Assembly (NCBI GenBank): GCA_023388355.1
Contig: JAEWGI010000066.1
Span: 1-30,602 of the forward strand
Length of the DNA stretch: 30,602 nucleotides
Direction of reading: 5' to 3'
Source: Pseudomonadota bacterium
Lineage (GTDB): Bacteria; Pseudomonadota; Gammaproteobacteria; Xanthomonadales; Xanthomonadaceae
Shown here: positions 24,566 to 30,602 of the stretch, one piece after another
How the letters are laid out: each line of letters begins with the position of its first letter
Position numbering within the stretch: the stretch's first letter is position 1
Made by a program: the position numbers and the translations under genes
The notes under the pieces: generated by a model
Databases searched by the model: none
The model's input: only the letters and a program-made list of their open reading frames with translations
What the model was told of the DNA's origin: nothing

Positions 24566-26746
24566 ATGAAATTCCCACGCCTCGTCGCCGCACCCCTGAT
24601 CGCCCTGGCGCTGATCGTGCCGCTGGGCCTGATGGCCCGCGCCGATGCGCTGCCGGGCGCGCCCACGCCCGAGCAGGTCACCACCTCCAAGCTGGTCTAC
24701 GGCCTGCTGTCGGACAGCCGCTATGCGTACCGGCCGCGGCCGCTCGACGCGACCATGTCGAGCGAGATCTTCGACCATTACCTCGAGGCGCTGGACGGCA
24801 ACAAGCTGTTCTTCACCGCCAGCGACATCGCCCGCTTCCGCGCCTACGAGCAGGGCATGGGCGAGTCGGTCCGCAGCGGCAACCTGGAGCCGGCCTACAC
24901 CATCTTCGCCCTGTACAGGCAGCGGGTCGCCGATCGCGTCGCCTACGCGCGCGGCCTGCTCAAGCAGGACATCTTCGATTTCACCGGCGACGATCGCTGG
25001 GAGTACGACCGCGAGGAGGCGGCCTGGGCCGCCGACAGCGCCGCGCTGGACGCGCTGTGGAAGCAGTCGGTGCGCAACGACTGGCTGCGGCTCAAGCTCG
25101 CCGGCAAGCAGCCGGACGAGATCCGCAAGACCCTCGACCGCCGCTACCTCAACCTGGCCAACAACGTGGCCGCGCTCAACCAGGAGGACGCATTCCAGTC
25201 CTTCCTCAACGCCTACACCTCGACGGTGGATCCGCACACCGACTACATGAATCCGCGGACGGCCAAGCTGTTCACGCAGAGCATGTCGCTGTCGCTGGAG
25301 GGCATCGGCGCGCAGTTGCAGAAGCAGGACGACGTGGTGGTGATCCGCGAGCTGATCGCCGGCGGTCCGGCCGCGATGAGCGGGAAGTTCAAGCCCGGCG
25401 ATCGCATCGTCGGCGTCGGCCAGGGCCAGAGCGGGCCGATGGAAGACGTGGTCGGCTGGCGCCTGGACGACGTGGTCGAGAAGATCAAGGGCCCCAAGGG
25501 CACCAAGGTGCGGCTGGACGTGGTGCCCGGCGAGGCCGCCCTGGACAGCAAGCCGGTGCGCGTGGCGCTGACCCGCGCCACGATCCGGCTCGAGGAACAG
25601 GCGGCCAAGTCCGAGATCATCACCCTGCCGGCGCCGGCCAATGGCGGCGTCGACAAGCGCATCGGCGTGATCACGCTGCCCGCGTTCTACCAGGATTTCG
25701 AAGGCCGCCGCAGCCGCAACGGCGAGTACACCTCGGCCACCCGCGACGTGGCCCGGCTGCTGGAGCAGTTCCGCACCGACGGCGTCGACGGCGTGGTCCT
25801 GGACCTGCGCAACAACGGTGGCGGTTCGCTCAACGAGGCGATCGAGCTCACCGGCCTGTTCATCGACAAGGGGCCGGTGGTGCAGGTGCGCGAGTCGGGC
25901 GGGCGCGTGAGCGTGGAAGGCGACCGCACCGCCGGGGTGAGCTGGGACGGCCCGCTCGCGGTGCTGATCAACCGCAGCTCGGCATCCGCTTCCGAAATCT
26001 TCGCCGGGGCGATCCAGGACTACGGGCGCGGGCTGGTGATCGGCGAGACCTCGTTCGGCAAGGGCACGGTGCAGAACATCGTGCCGCTCGACCGCTGGCC
26101 GGCCAAGGAGGGCGACCGCTACGGCCACGTCAAGCTCACCATCGCCCAGTTCTTCCTGCCCGGCGGCAGCAGCACCCAGAACCGCGGCGTGGTGCCCGAC
26201 ATCGCCTTCCCGGTGACCGTGGACGCCAGCGAGTTCGGCGAAAGCACCTACGACAACGCGCTCGAATGGCGCCAGATCGCCGCCGTGCCGCACGAGCGCT
26301 ATGGCGATTTCGCGCCGCTGCTGCCGCGGCTCGAAGCCCTGCACGCCGAGCGGGTCAAGCAGGACCTGGAGTTCAAATGGTGGCGCGACGACGTGGCCGA
26401 GTTCCGCGCCGAGCGCGAGAAGAATTACGTCTCGCTCAACGAGGCGGAGCGGCGCGCCGAGCGCGACCAGGACGAGGCGAAGCGCCGCCAGCGGCAGGAA
26501 AAGCGCAAGGCCCTCGGCCTGGCGCTCGATCCGCTGGCCGAGACCACCGACGACGGTCTGCAGGCCAGCGAACGCGACATCGCCGAGGACGCGGCGCGCG
26601 AGAAGGCCGCCGAAGAGCGTCCCGATCCGCTGCTGCGCGAGTCGGCCGCGATCCTGGCCGATGCCATCGACCTGCTGGGCAACGACCGCCAGCTGTCGGC
26701 GCAGGTGCTGCCGCGGTCGACGACGCCGGGAAGCTGGGCGCAATAG
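24566..26746 (+). CDS. prc: Carboxy-terminal (tail-specific) protease Prc/Tsp
   Basis: 726 residues from the ATG at 24566. Signal peptide (MKFPRLVAAPLIALALIVPL, cleavage around ARA-DA) places it in the periplasm. The N-terminal helical domain (about 30-235), PDZ domain (about 243-335, GIGAQLQKQDDVVVIRELIA, FKPGDRIVGVGQG), S41 protease core (GVITLPAFYQDFEG, VVLDLRNNGGGSLNEAIELT), and the C-terminal DUF3340-like charged helical domain (LEFKWWRDDVAEFRAEREKN onward) are all present. The catalytic dyad is S474 in SSASASEIFAGA and K499 in SFGKGTVQ, with the 25-residue spacing of E. coli Tsp. In E. coli, Prc degrades the endopeptidase MepS with NlpI. The neighbouring wall genes fit such a role but do not prove it. 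Confidence 0.96.
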   Translation: MKFPRLVAAPLIALALIVPLGLMARADALPGAPTPEQVTTSKLVYGLLSDSRYAYRPRPLDATMSSEIFDHYLEALDGNKLFFTASDIARFRAYEQGMGESVRSGNLEPAYTIFALYRQRVADRVAYARGLLKQDIFDFTGDDRWEYDREEAAWAADSAALDALWKQSVRNDWLRLKLAGKQPDEIRKTLDRRYLNLANNVAALNQEDAFQSFLNAYTSTVDPHTDYMNPRTAKLFTQSMSLSLEGIGAQLQKQDDVVVIRELIAGGPAAMSGKFKPGDRIVGVGQGQSGPMEDVVGWRLDDVVEKIKGPKGTKVRLDVVPGEAALDSKPVRVALTRATIRLEEQAAKSEIITLPAPANGGVDKRIGVITLPAFYQDFEGRRSRNGEYTSATRDVARLLEQFRTDGVDGVVLDLRNNGGGSLNEAIELTGLFIDKGPVVQVRESGGRVSVEGDRTAGVSWDGPLAVLINRSSASASEIFAGAIQDYGRGLVIGETSFGKGTVQNIVPLDRWPAKEGDRYGHVKLTIAQFFLPGGSSTQNRGVVPDIAFPVTVDASEFGESTYDNALEWRQIAAVPHERYGDFAPLLPRLEALHAERVKQDLEFKWWRDDVAEFRAEREKNYVSLNEAERRAERDQDEAKRRQRQEKRKALGLALDPLAETTDDGLQASERDIAEDAAREKAAEERPDPLLRESAAILADAIDLLGNDRQLSAQVLPRSTTPGSWAQ

Positions 26747-26807
26747 GCGGCGGTCCGTTCCCGGCCGCATCGGCCGGGCAACGCGAGGCCCGCCTGCCTC
26801 ATGCATG

Positions 26808-26827
26808 CGGCGGCGCGCGCGCCGCCG
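26808..26827. terminator. Perfect 20-bp palindrome between convergent prc and ppa
   Basis: CGGCGGCGCG (26808-26817) is followed directly by its reverse complement (26818-26827), in the 91-nt gap between the two stops. There is no T-tract on either strand and no loop, so it may stabilise mRNA ends or aid factor-dependent termination rather than act alone. Confidence 0.4.
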
Positions 26828-26837
26828 TTGCCGCGGC

Positions 26838-27383
26838 TCAGGCCGGCTTGCGGCTCTGCGCCACGTGGCGCTCCATCGCGTAGACCAGGATCCTCTTCGC
26901 CTCCTCGGCGTTGCCCCAACCTTCGAGCTTGACCCACTTGCCCTTTTCCAGGTCCTTGTAGTGCTCGAAGAAATGGCCGATGCGCTCGAGCCAGTGGGCG
27001 CTGACCTTGTCGATGTTGTCGACGTGGGCATAGCCCTGGAAGACCTGGGACACCGGCACCGCCAGCAGCTTTTCGTCGCTGCCGGCCTCGTCGGTCATCT
27101 TCAGCACGCCCACCGGGCGGCAGCGGATCACCGAGCCGGGCACCAGCGGCAGCGGCAGCACCACCAGCACGTCGGCCGGGTCGCCGTCGCCGCACAGGGT
27201 GTGGGGCACGTAGCCGTAGTTGCACGGATAGCGCATGGGCGTGGACAGCACCCGGTCGACGAAGATCGCGCCGCTCTCCTTGTCGACCTCGTACTTGACC
27301 GGCTCGGCGTCCTTCGGAATCTCGATGATGACGTTGATTTCGTCGGGCGGATTCTTCCCGGTGGAAACGTGGTCGAGACCCAT
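26838..27383 (-). CDS. ppa: Inorganic pyrophosphatase (family I)
   Basis: 181 residues, a normal length for hexameric bacterial PPases (about 175). Hydrolyses pyrophosphate to two phosphates in the cytoplasm, pulling biosynthetic reactions forward. Signatures: IIEIPKDAEPVKYEVDKESG, VDRVLSTPMRYPCNYGYVPH, the metal-binding D66-G-D68-P-A-D71 block, GSVIRCRPVGVLKMTDEAGS, ERIGHFFEHYKDLEKGKWVK and the closing WGNAEEAKRIL. A GGAG sits about 11 nt before the ATG at 27383. Transcribed toward prc. Confidence 0.97.
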   Translation of the reverse strand: MGLDHVSTGKNPPDEINVIIEIPKDAEPVKYEVDKESGAIFVDRVLSTPMRYPCNYGYVPHTLCGDGDPADVLVVLPLPLVPGSVIRCRPVGVLKMTDEAGSDEKLLAVPVSQVFQGYAHVDNIDKVSAHWLERIGHFFEHYKDLEKGKWVKLEGWGNAEEAKRILVYAMERHVAQSRKPA

Positions 27384-27433
27384 GTGCTGGCTGCTCCGGC
27401 GGCGCGGGCGCCTGCCCGCTGATCAGGATCGGC

Positions 27434-27439
27434 ATTCTA
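27434..27439 (-). promoter_or_regulatory. -10 candidate for ppa
   Basis: On the minus strand TAGAAT occupies 27439-27434, giving a leader of about 45 nt before the ppa ATG at 27383. A CTGCGA 17 nt upstream is a weak -35. Confidence 0.4.
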
Positions 27440-27549
27440 CGCGAGCGTATGCTGCATCGCAGTAAAAATCCTCGCTGGCGGCGTCGCGAGGCCCATGCGC
27501 CCCCGGTTGGTGGCACCCAGGGTTGGCCCCAGGCAGGGTACGCCCCAGC

Positions 27550-27578
27550 TTCACGGGTTCCATACGCAGACGTATACA
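27550..27578 (+). promoter_or_regulatory. Promoter candidate with palindrome for the RTX-M91 gene
   Basis: TTCACG (27550-27555) and TATACA (27573-27578) are 17 nt apart, each matching four of six consensus positions. The predicted leader is about 25 nt. The spacer and -10 contain the inverted repeat ATACG-CAGA-CGTAT (27562-27575), a possible regulator site. The region is AT-richer than its surroundings. Confidence 0.4.
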
Positions 27579-27609
27579 TGTCCCACCTGCCTCCCACGGG
27601 ACACCCCGG

Positions 27610-29196
27610 ATGTCGATCCAGACCGCCGATGCCAGCCGTTTCGCCGATGCCGCCGCGCCCCAAAGCGACGGCTACTGGGAGGACCCGGCGGTGGAGGAGC
27701 GCCGGCTGCAGTCGCCCGCCGACCTCGACCGCAATCCGGTCGACCCCGAGCTGGTCGAGGCCGCGCCCCTGTTCTCGCTGCTCCCCCGCCTGGGCGCGAC
27801 CGAAATCGACGGCACCGCCAGCAATCCGGCCGGGCGCACGTTCGACCAGACCCCCGACGGCAAGCGGGTCCAGGTCGATGCCCTGCATCGCGGCCCGGAC
27901 GTGTCCATTGCCCGCGAGACGACCCTGGCCGACGCCGGCTTCGGCCAGACCTATGTCAGCGCCGACCAGCTGGTGTTCACCACCGGGAGCGGTGCCGACC
28001 GCATCGGCGTCAGCCAGCGCGACGACGGCATCCTGGACGTGACCGTCAACGGCCGGTCCTATGCGCTGACGATGGCGCAGGCCCAGGAGCTGACGATCCG
28101 CACCGGTGCCGGCGACGACGTGATCGAGGTGGCGTCCAACGTCAGCGTGAACATCGTCGCCGAGACCGGCGAGGGCGAGGACACGATCGGGATCGCCGGC
28201 AGCGGCGACAACCGGATCGACGCGGGCATCGGCGACGACACGGTCACCCTGGACGGCAGTGGCCGCAACGACGTCTTCGGCGGCAGCGGCGACGACGTGA
28301 TCCAGGGCGGCAGCGGCGTCGATGTCATCCATGGCGGCGACGGCAACGACCGCATCGACGGCGGCGGCGGCCGCAACTTCCTCGAAGGCGGCGCCGGCGG
28401 AGACACCATCCACAGCCGCGGCAGCGGCGACATGGTGTCCGGCGGCAGCGGCGACGACGTGCTGCACGCCGCCGACGGCGCCAGTTCGGTCTACGCCGGC
28501 GCCGGCAGCGATCGCATCGAGAACGCCGGCAGCGCCGCCACGGTGTATGCCGAGGGCGTGGACCTGGTGAACGCGGCCACCGGCGCGCGCCCGACCGTGA
28601 TCAACGTCGAGATCGATCCGGACGTGGGTGGCAGCATCCGCATCGAAGGCTCGGAAGCGTTCGTGCAGCGGGTGCAGTCGGAAATCGAATTCATGCGCGC
28701 CTCGCCCAACGGGCAGCGGATGCTCGCCGAGTTCGACGCGACCGCGGCCGATCGCGGCAACACCGTCACCATCAAAGAGCTGGCCAACGAGCACAACGGC
28801 TACGCCATGCCGGCCGGCGAAGGGGTCACCTGGGCCGACGTGCAGATCACCGGCGGCCGCGCCGGTCCCGGCGTGGACACCGACATCCGCTACAACCCCT
28901 CGTTCCACATGGACGCGTTCCCGGCGCCGGTGGTGGTGCTGTACCACGAGATGTCGCACGCCTACAACTTCGTCAACGGCAGCCTGCAGCCGGGCAACTA
29001 CAGCGGCCCGGACGCGGCCGATCGCGGCATTTCCAACTCCGAACGCCAGGCGGTGGGGCTGGAAACCACGGCGCCGGCATTCGACTTCGACGGCGATCCG
29101 TCCACGCCTTCCACCACGGCCAATCCGGACCACCTGACCGAGAACGGGTTGCGCGAGGAACTTGGCCTGCCCGACCGCCCCAGCTATCGACTGTGA
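27610..29196 (+). CDS. RTX-repeat protein with C-terminal M91 (NleD/HopH1-type) zinc metallopeptidase domain
   Basis: 528 residues from the ATG at 27610. An upstream frame extension to 27523 overlaps the promoter. No Sec signal or transmembrane segment. N-terminal region (1-110) without recognised fold; residues about 110-215 have diffuse calcium-type repeats (TGAGDDVIEV, GIGDDTVTL). Residues about 224-290 contain canonical nonapeptides GGSGDDVIQ, GGSGVDVIH, GGDGNDRID, GGGGRNFLE, GGAGGDTIH and GGSGDDVLH, expected to form a calcium-dependent beta-roll. The last 190 residues resemble Peptidase_M91: zinc motif H446-E-M-S-H450 in VVVLYHEMSHAYNFVNG, SNSE478RQAVGLE, and the tail LTENGLREELGLPDRPSYRL. 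M91 includes NleD, a type III effector that cleaves host MAP kinases. RTX repeats suggest type I secretion, but no T1SS genes are in the window. Target unknown. Confidence 0.88.
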   Translation: MSIQTADASRFADAAAPQSDGYWEDPAVEERRLQSPADLDRNPVDPELVEAAPLFSLLPRLGATEIDGTASNPAGRTFDQTPDGKRVQVDALHRGPDVSIARETTLADAGFGQTYVSADQLVFTTGSGADRIGVSQRDDGILDVTVNGRSYALTMAQAQELTIRTGAGDDVIEVASNVSVNIVAETGEGEDTIGIAGSGDNRIDAGIGDDTVTLDGSGRNDVFGGSGDDVIQGGSGVDVIHGGDGNDRIDGGGGRNFLEGGAGGDTIHSRGSGDMVSGGSGDDVLHAADGASSVYAGAGSDRIENAGSAATVYAEGVDLVNAATGARPTVINVEIDPDVGGSIRIEGSEAFVQRVQSEIEFMRASPNGQRMLAEFDATAADRGNTVTIKELANEHNGYAMPAGEGVTWADVQITGGRAGPGVDTDIRYNPSFHMDAFPAPVVVLYHEMSHAYNFVNGSLQPGNYSGPDAADRGISNSERQAVGLETTAPAFDFDGDPSTPSTTANPDHLTENGLREELGLPDRPSYRL

Positions 29197-29239
29197 CCAC
29201 GGCAGGAGGCCATGGCCACGCGCTCCAGGGAAGGAGTGG

Positions 29240-29278
29240 CGGGCAGTCCGCGTTGTGCGCGGACTGCCCGTCTTCTTT
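29240..29278 (+). terminator. Strong intrinsic terminator after the RTX-M91 gene
   Basis: A perfect 13-bp stem (29240-29252 with 29258-29270, loop TTGTG) is followed by TCTTCTTT. It begins 44 nt after the stop and is the clearest rho-independent terminator in the window. Confidence 0.88.
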
Positions 29279-29285
29279 CGCTGCC

Positions 29286-29963
29286 GTGATCCCCGGCACC
29301 GCCGCGCCTGTCGCCGCAACGCGCCGTGCGCTGCTGGTCGCATGCGCCTGGCTGGGGATGGCGGCCGTCCCGGCCGTCGCCCACGATGCACTCTCGCCGC
29401 CACCTGCTGGGCCCGCCGCCATGACCGATACCGCCGATGCCGCCTCCATCCATGTGGAGGGCGAGGGCGCCCGGCTGTCGGTGACCATCGCGGCCACCGC
29501 GGCCGATGCCCTGCAGCTGCGCTACCGCCTGCGCAACACCGGCGCCGGGGCGCTGGCGGTCTTCGATCGCGGCAACCGCCACGCCGTGCTCGGCGGACGG
29601 CAGGCGGCCGGGGCGGCCGGCGCGCCGACGTTCGAGGAGACGGCGGACGGCACGGTCATCCGCCATGCCGCGCTGCCCGCGCCGGCGACGCCAACCGGGC
29701 CGACCCTGCCGGCGACGCCGCTGGCGCGCCGGCTCGGGTCCGGGGACCTGCTCGAGGAGGACATCAGCCTGCGGATCCCGGGCTCGACGCCGCAGCGGGT
29801 GCGCTGGTGCCTGGGGATCGCGCCGTTCGCGGACGATGGAAGTTTCCGGCCCGATGCGTCGCACCAGGATCTGTGGCAGGCGGACGACGCTGCAGTCGCG
29901 CGCCAACGGCTGCTGTGCACGCCCTGGTTCGAGCTGGCCACCGGCAGGTTTGCCAGCGCCTGA
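29286..29963 (+). CDS. Exported protein of unknown function
   Basis: 225 residues if started at GTG 29286. This start is chosen because it yields a good signal peptide (PVAATRR, hydrophobic ALLVACAWLGMAAVPAVA, cleavage before HDAL). The alternative ATG at 29421 gives 180 residues with no export signal, and a TTG at 29253 falls in the terminator loop. No clear ribosome binding site serves any of them. The mature part has strand-like segments (GARLSVTIAATAADALQLRY, TGAGALAVFDRGNRHAVLGG), a Pro/Ala-rich middle, and a C-terminal region with RVRWCLGIAPFAD and LLCTPWFELATG (two cysteines). It looks like an Ig-like or beta-sandwich periplasmic protein. No family recognised. It follows the RTX-M91 terminator by 8-15 nt. 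Confidence 0.6.
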   Translation: MIPGTAAPVAATRRALLVACAWLGMAAVPAVAHDALSPPPAGPAAMTDTADAASIHVEGEGARLSVTIAATAADALQLRYRLRNTGAGALAVFDRGNRHAVLGGRQAAGAAGAPTFEETADGTVIRHAALPAPATPTGPTLPATPLARRLGSGDLLEEDISLRIPGSTPQRVRWCLGIAPFADDGSFRPDASHQDLWQADDAAVARQRLLCTPWFELATGRFASA

Positions 29964-30117
29964 GCGGCTGGAGGCTCGGCGCCCGCCGGCGGCGAGCCGG
30001 CCCGTGCCCGCGCGGCGGTCGGCCTCCAGCAGACGCGACCGCTGCAGCCACTCCGGATCCGGATGGCAGGCGAACACCGGCGGGCGCGGGATGTTCGTTC
30101 GTGACATCGGGGCGGCT

Positions 30118-30311
30118 CTGCTGCCTCCTCCGCGTGCGGGGGTGGGGATGGTCCGTTTGCGCGGCACTGCCGCGCGGACCATCCGAACGCCCGGCGGGCT
30201 GCGCCGGGCCGGACGGGTTGGGGGGGGCGAACCGGTCGCCGCGCCACTTCACGTGCGCCTGCGGCGCGCGCCCCCATCCCGACCTTCCCCCGCACGCGGG
30301 GGAAGGAGCAG
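30118..30311. repeat. Inverted pair of palindromic intergenic repeats
   Basis: Copy A (30118-30150) and copy B (30271-30311, opposite orientation) share CTGCT..CT-C-CCGCGTGCGGGGG and a GGGATGG end. Copy B folds perfectly: an 11-bp stem 30283-30293 with 30296-30306 and a 2-nt loop. This type of REP-like repeat is familiar from Xanthomonadaceae intergenic regions. Confidence 0.65.
30146..30184. repeat. Two-layer palindrome
   Basis: Outer arms GGATGGTCCG (30146-30155) and CGGACCATCC (30175-30184) enclose an inner stem CGCGGC (30160-30165) and GCCGCG (30169-30174), with a TTTG bulge on the left side. All stems are perfect. Confidence 0.75.
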
Positions 30312-30474
30312 GGCGGCAGCCGCTTGAGCGCCCACTCCGCCCGCGGGAGCGCCGCACGATCCGGAGAGGCGCGGCGGGCCGGAAAAGCGCCCGGCGGGAC
30401 GTGCGGGGGTCCTGGCCGGGCGCAGAGCGATCCCCGGCCGACGGGGCACGGCGTCCATCCAGAGCTCCGGGCGG

Positions 30475-30480
30475 ACTAGC
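30475..30480. other. Possible IS481-type target site (NCTAGN)
   Basis: ACTAGC directly abuts TGTGGAGCTTCAATAGG at 30481, which begins with the 5'-TGT expected of an IS481-family end. IS481 of Bordetella inserts at NCTAGN with a 6-bp duplication. The second copy would lie beyond the window. Confidence 0.5.
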
Positions 30481-30602
30481 TGTGGAGCTTCAATAGGTTG
30501 TTTTGCCCGCACGGCAGCCGGCTGATGGGCGGTCGGCCGCCAAGGGCGCTGTGCGGCCTGTGGCAGTTGTAGTGGTGCAGCCAGTCCTGCAGGGCCTCCC
30601 GG
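30476..30602 (-). mobile_element. IS481-family transposase, C-terminal end (cut by the window)
   Basis: The last 41 residues of an integrase-type (DDE) transposase read on the minus strand from the window edge to TAG at 30478-30476. The diagnostic block is WLHHYNCHRPHSALGGRPP followed by ISRLPCGQNNLLKLHS, typical of the C-terminus of IS481 and related IS3-like transposases. The DDE residues and helix-turn-helix lie outside. The stop codon falls in the presumed CTAG target flank, so the element apparently supplies no stop of its own. Whether the copy is intact cannot be judged. Confidence 0.85.

Larger units (their letters stand above)
29964..30475. other. Non-coding stretch with palindromes next to the IS element
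   Basis: 512 nt with no supported gene. It contains two related repeats in inverted orientation, a 39-nt two-layer palindrome, an eight-G run (30220-30227), and many GGCCGGGC-type short palindromes. A minus-strand frame from the ATG at 30107 (NIPRPPVFACHPDPEWLQRS) has host-like codon use for about 45 codons but no recognised family. Confidence 0.5.

Noticed and set aside
27610..29196. Reading the RTX-repeat DNA as a CRISPR-like or satellite repeat
   Set aside because: The repetition follows 9-residue (27-nt) protein units with diverged bases. There are no identical repeats with unique spacers.
26425..29403. 992-residue minus-strand open frame spanning ppa and the RTX gene
   Set aside because: Its apparent VV-AA repeats are only the antisense reading of the RTX nonapeptide codons. 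It crosses the real ppa gene in another frame.
29978..30107. Short minus-strand frame (NIPRPPVFACHPDPEWLQRS...) with high third-position GC
   Set aside because: Codon use is plausible for about 45 codons, but no stop near a domain boundary, no ribosome binding site and no recognised family. It could be a decayed gene end, but the evidence is too thin.
30220..30227. Eight-G homopolymer as a phase-variation switch
   Set aside because: It is not inside a supported gene, nor at a promoter spacer that I can identify.

Overview
The window is a GC-rich stretch (roughly 70% by eye) of a gammaproteobacterial chromosome. It most resembles a Xanthomonadaceae/Lysobacteraceae genome such as Lysobacter, Luteimonas or a relative. 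This rests on recognised protein families, on the gene order mreB-mreC-mreD-mrdA-rodA-mltB-rlpA-dacA-ybeD-lipB-lipA, and on heptanucleotide intergenic repeats typical of that group. No database search was possible, so the genus is not fixed.

Layout. Positions 1-2041 hold the 3' part of hslU, a decayed C-terminal remnant of an AAA-type ATPase, and a small exported protein. Positions 2107-3451 (minus strand) hold a yeast-type cytosine deaminase followed by a D-hexose-6-phosphate mutarotase. Positions 3586-10157 (plus) hold a secreted metzincin-like protease, ubiE, an M1 aminopeptidase lipoprotein, a LysM/PG-binding/M15 peptidase without a signal peptide, and a lipoprotein. A PfkB-family (adenosine-type) kinase lies on the minus strand at 10206-11138.

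Positions 11387-24309 are the core: the elongasome and cell-wall cluster (MreB, MreC, MreD, PBP2, RodA, MltB, RlpA, a PBP5/6-type carboxypeptidase), a CsgG-like exported protein, and the lipoate module (YbeD, LipB, LipA). The wall genes work together. MreBCD organise the RodA glycosyltransferase and PBP2 transpeptidase for lateral wall growth, while MltB, RlpA and DacA trim or cleave peptidoglycan. Stop/start overlaps at mreC/mreD/mrdA/rodA and mltB/rlpA indicate translational coupling. Next come prc (tail-specific protease) and a convergent ppa (inorganic pyrophosphatase).

Positions 27610-30602 look accessory: an RTX-repeat protein with an M91 (NleD/HopH1-type) zinc peptidase domain, a strong intrinsic terminator, an exported protein of unknown function, a 0.5-kb non-coding stretch rich in palindromes, and the 3' end of an IS481-family transposase.

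The most unusual points are: the RTX-M91 fusion without a signal peptide; inverted arrays of 7-nt repeats at the mre operon boundaries, one of which has become the coding tail of PBP2; a 31-residue tandem duplication in the MreC tail; a six-run G-quadruplex motif upstream of ybeD; several genes whose -10-like hexamer sits 6-7 nt before the ATG (possible leaderless mRNAs); and an IS481-type end whose stop codon lies in a CTAG target flank.
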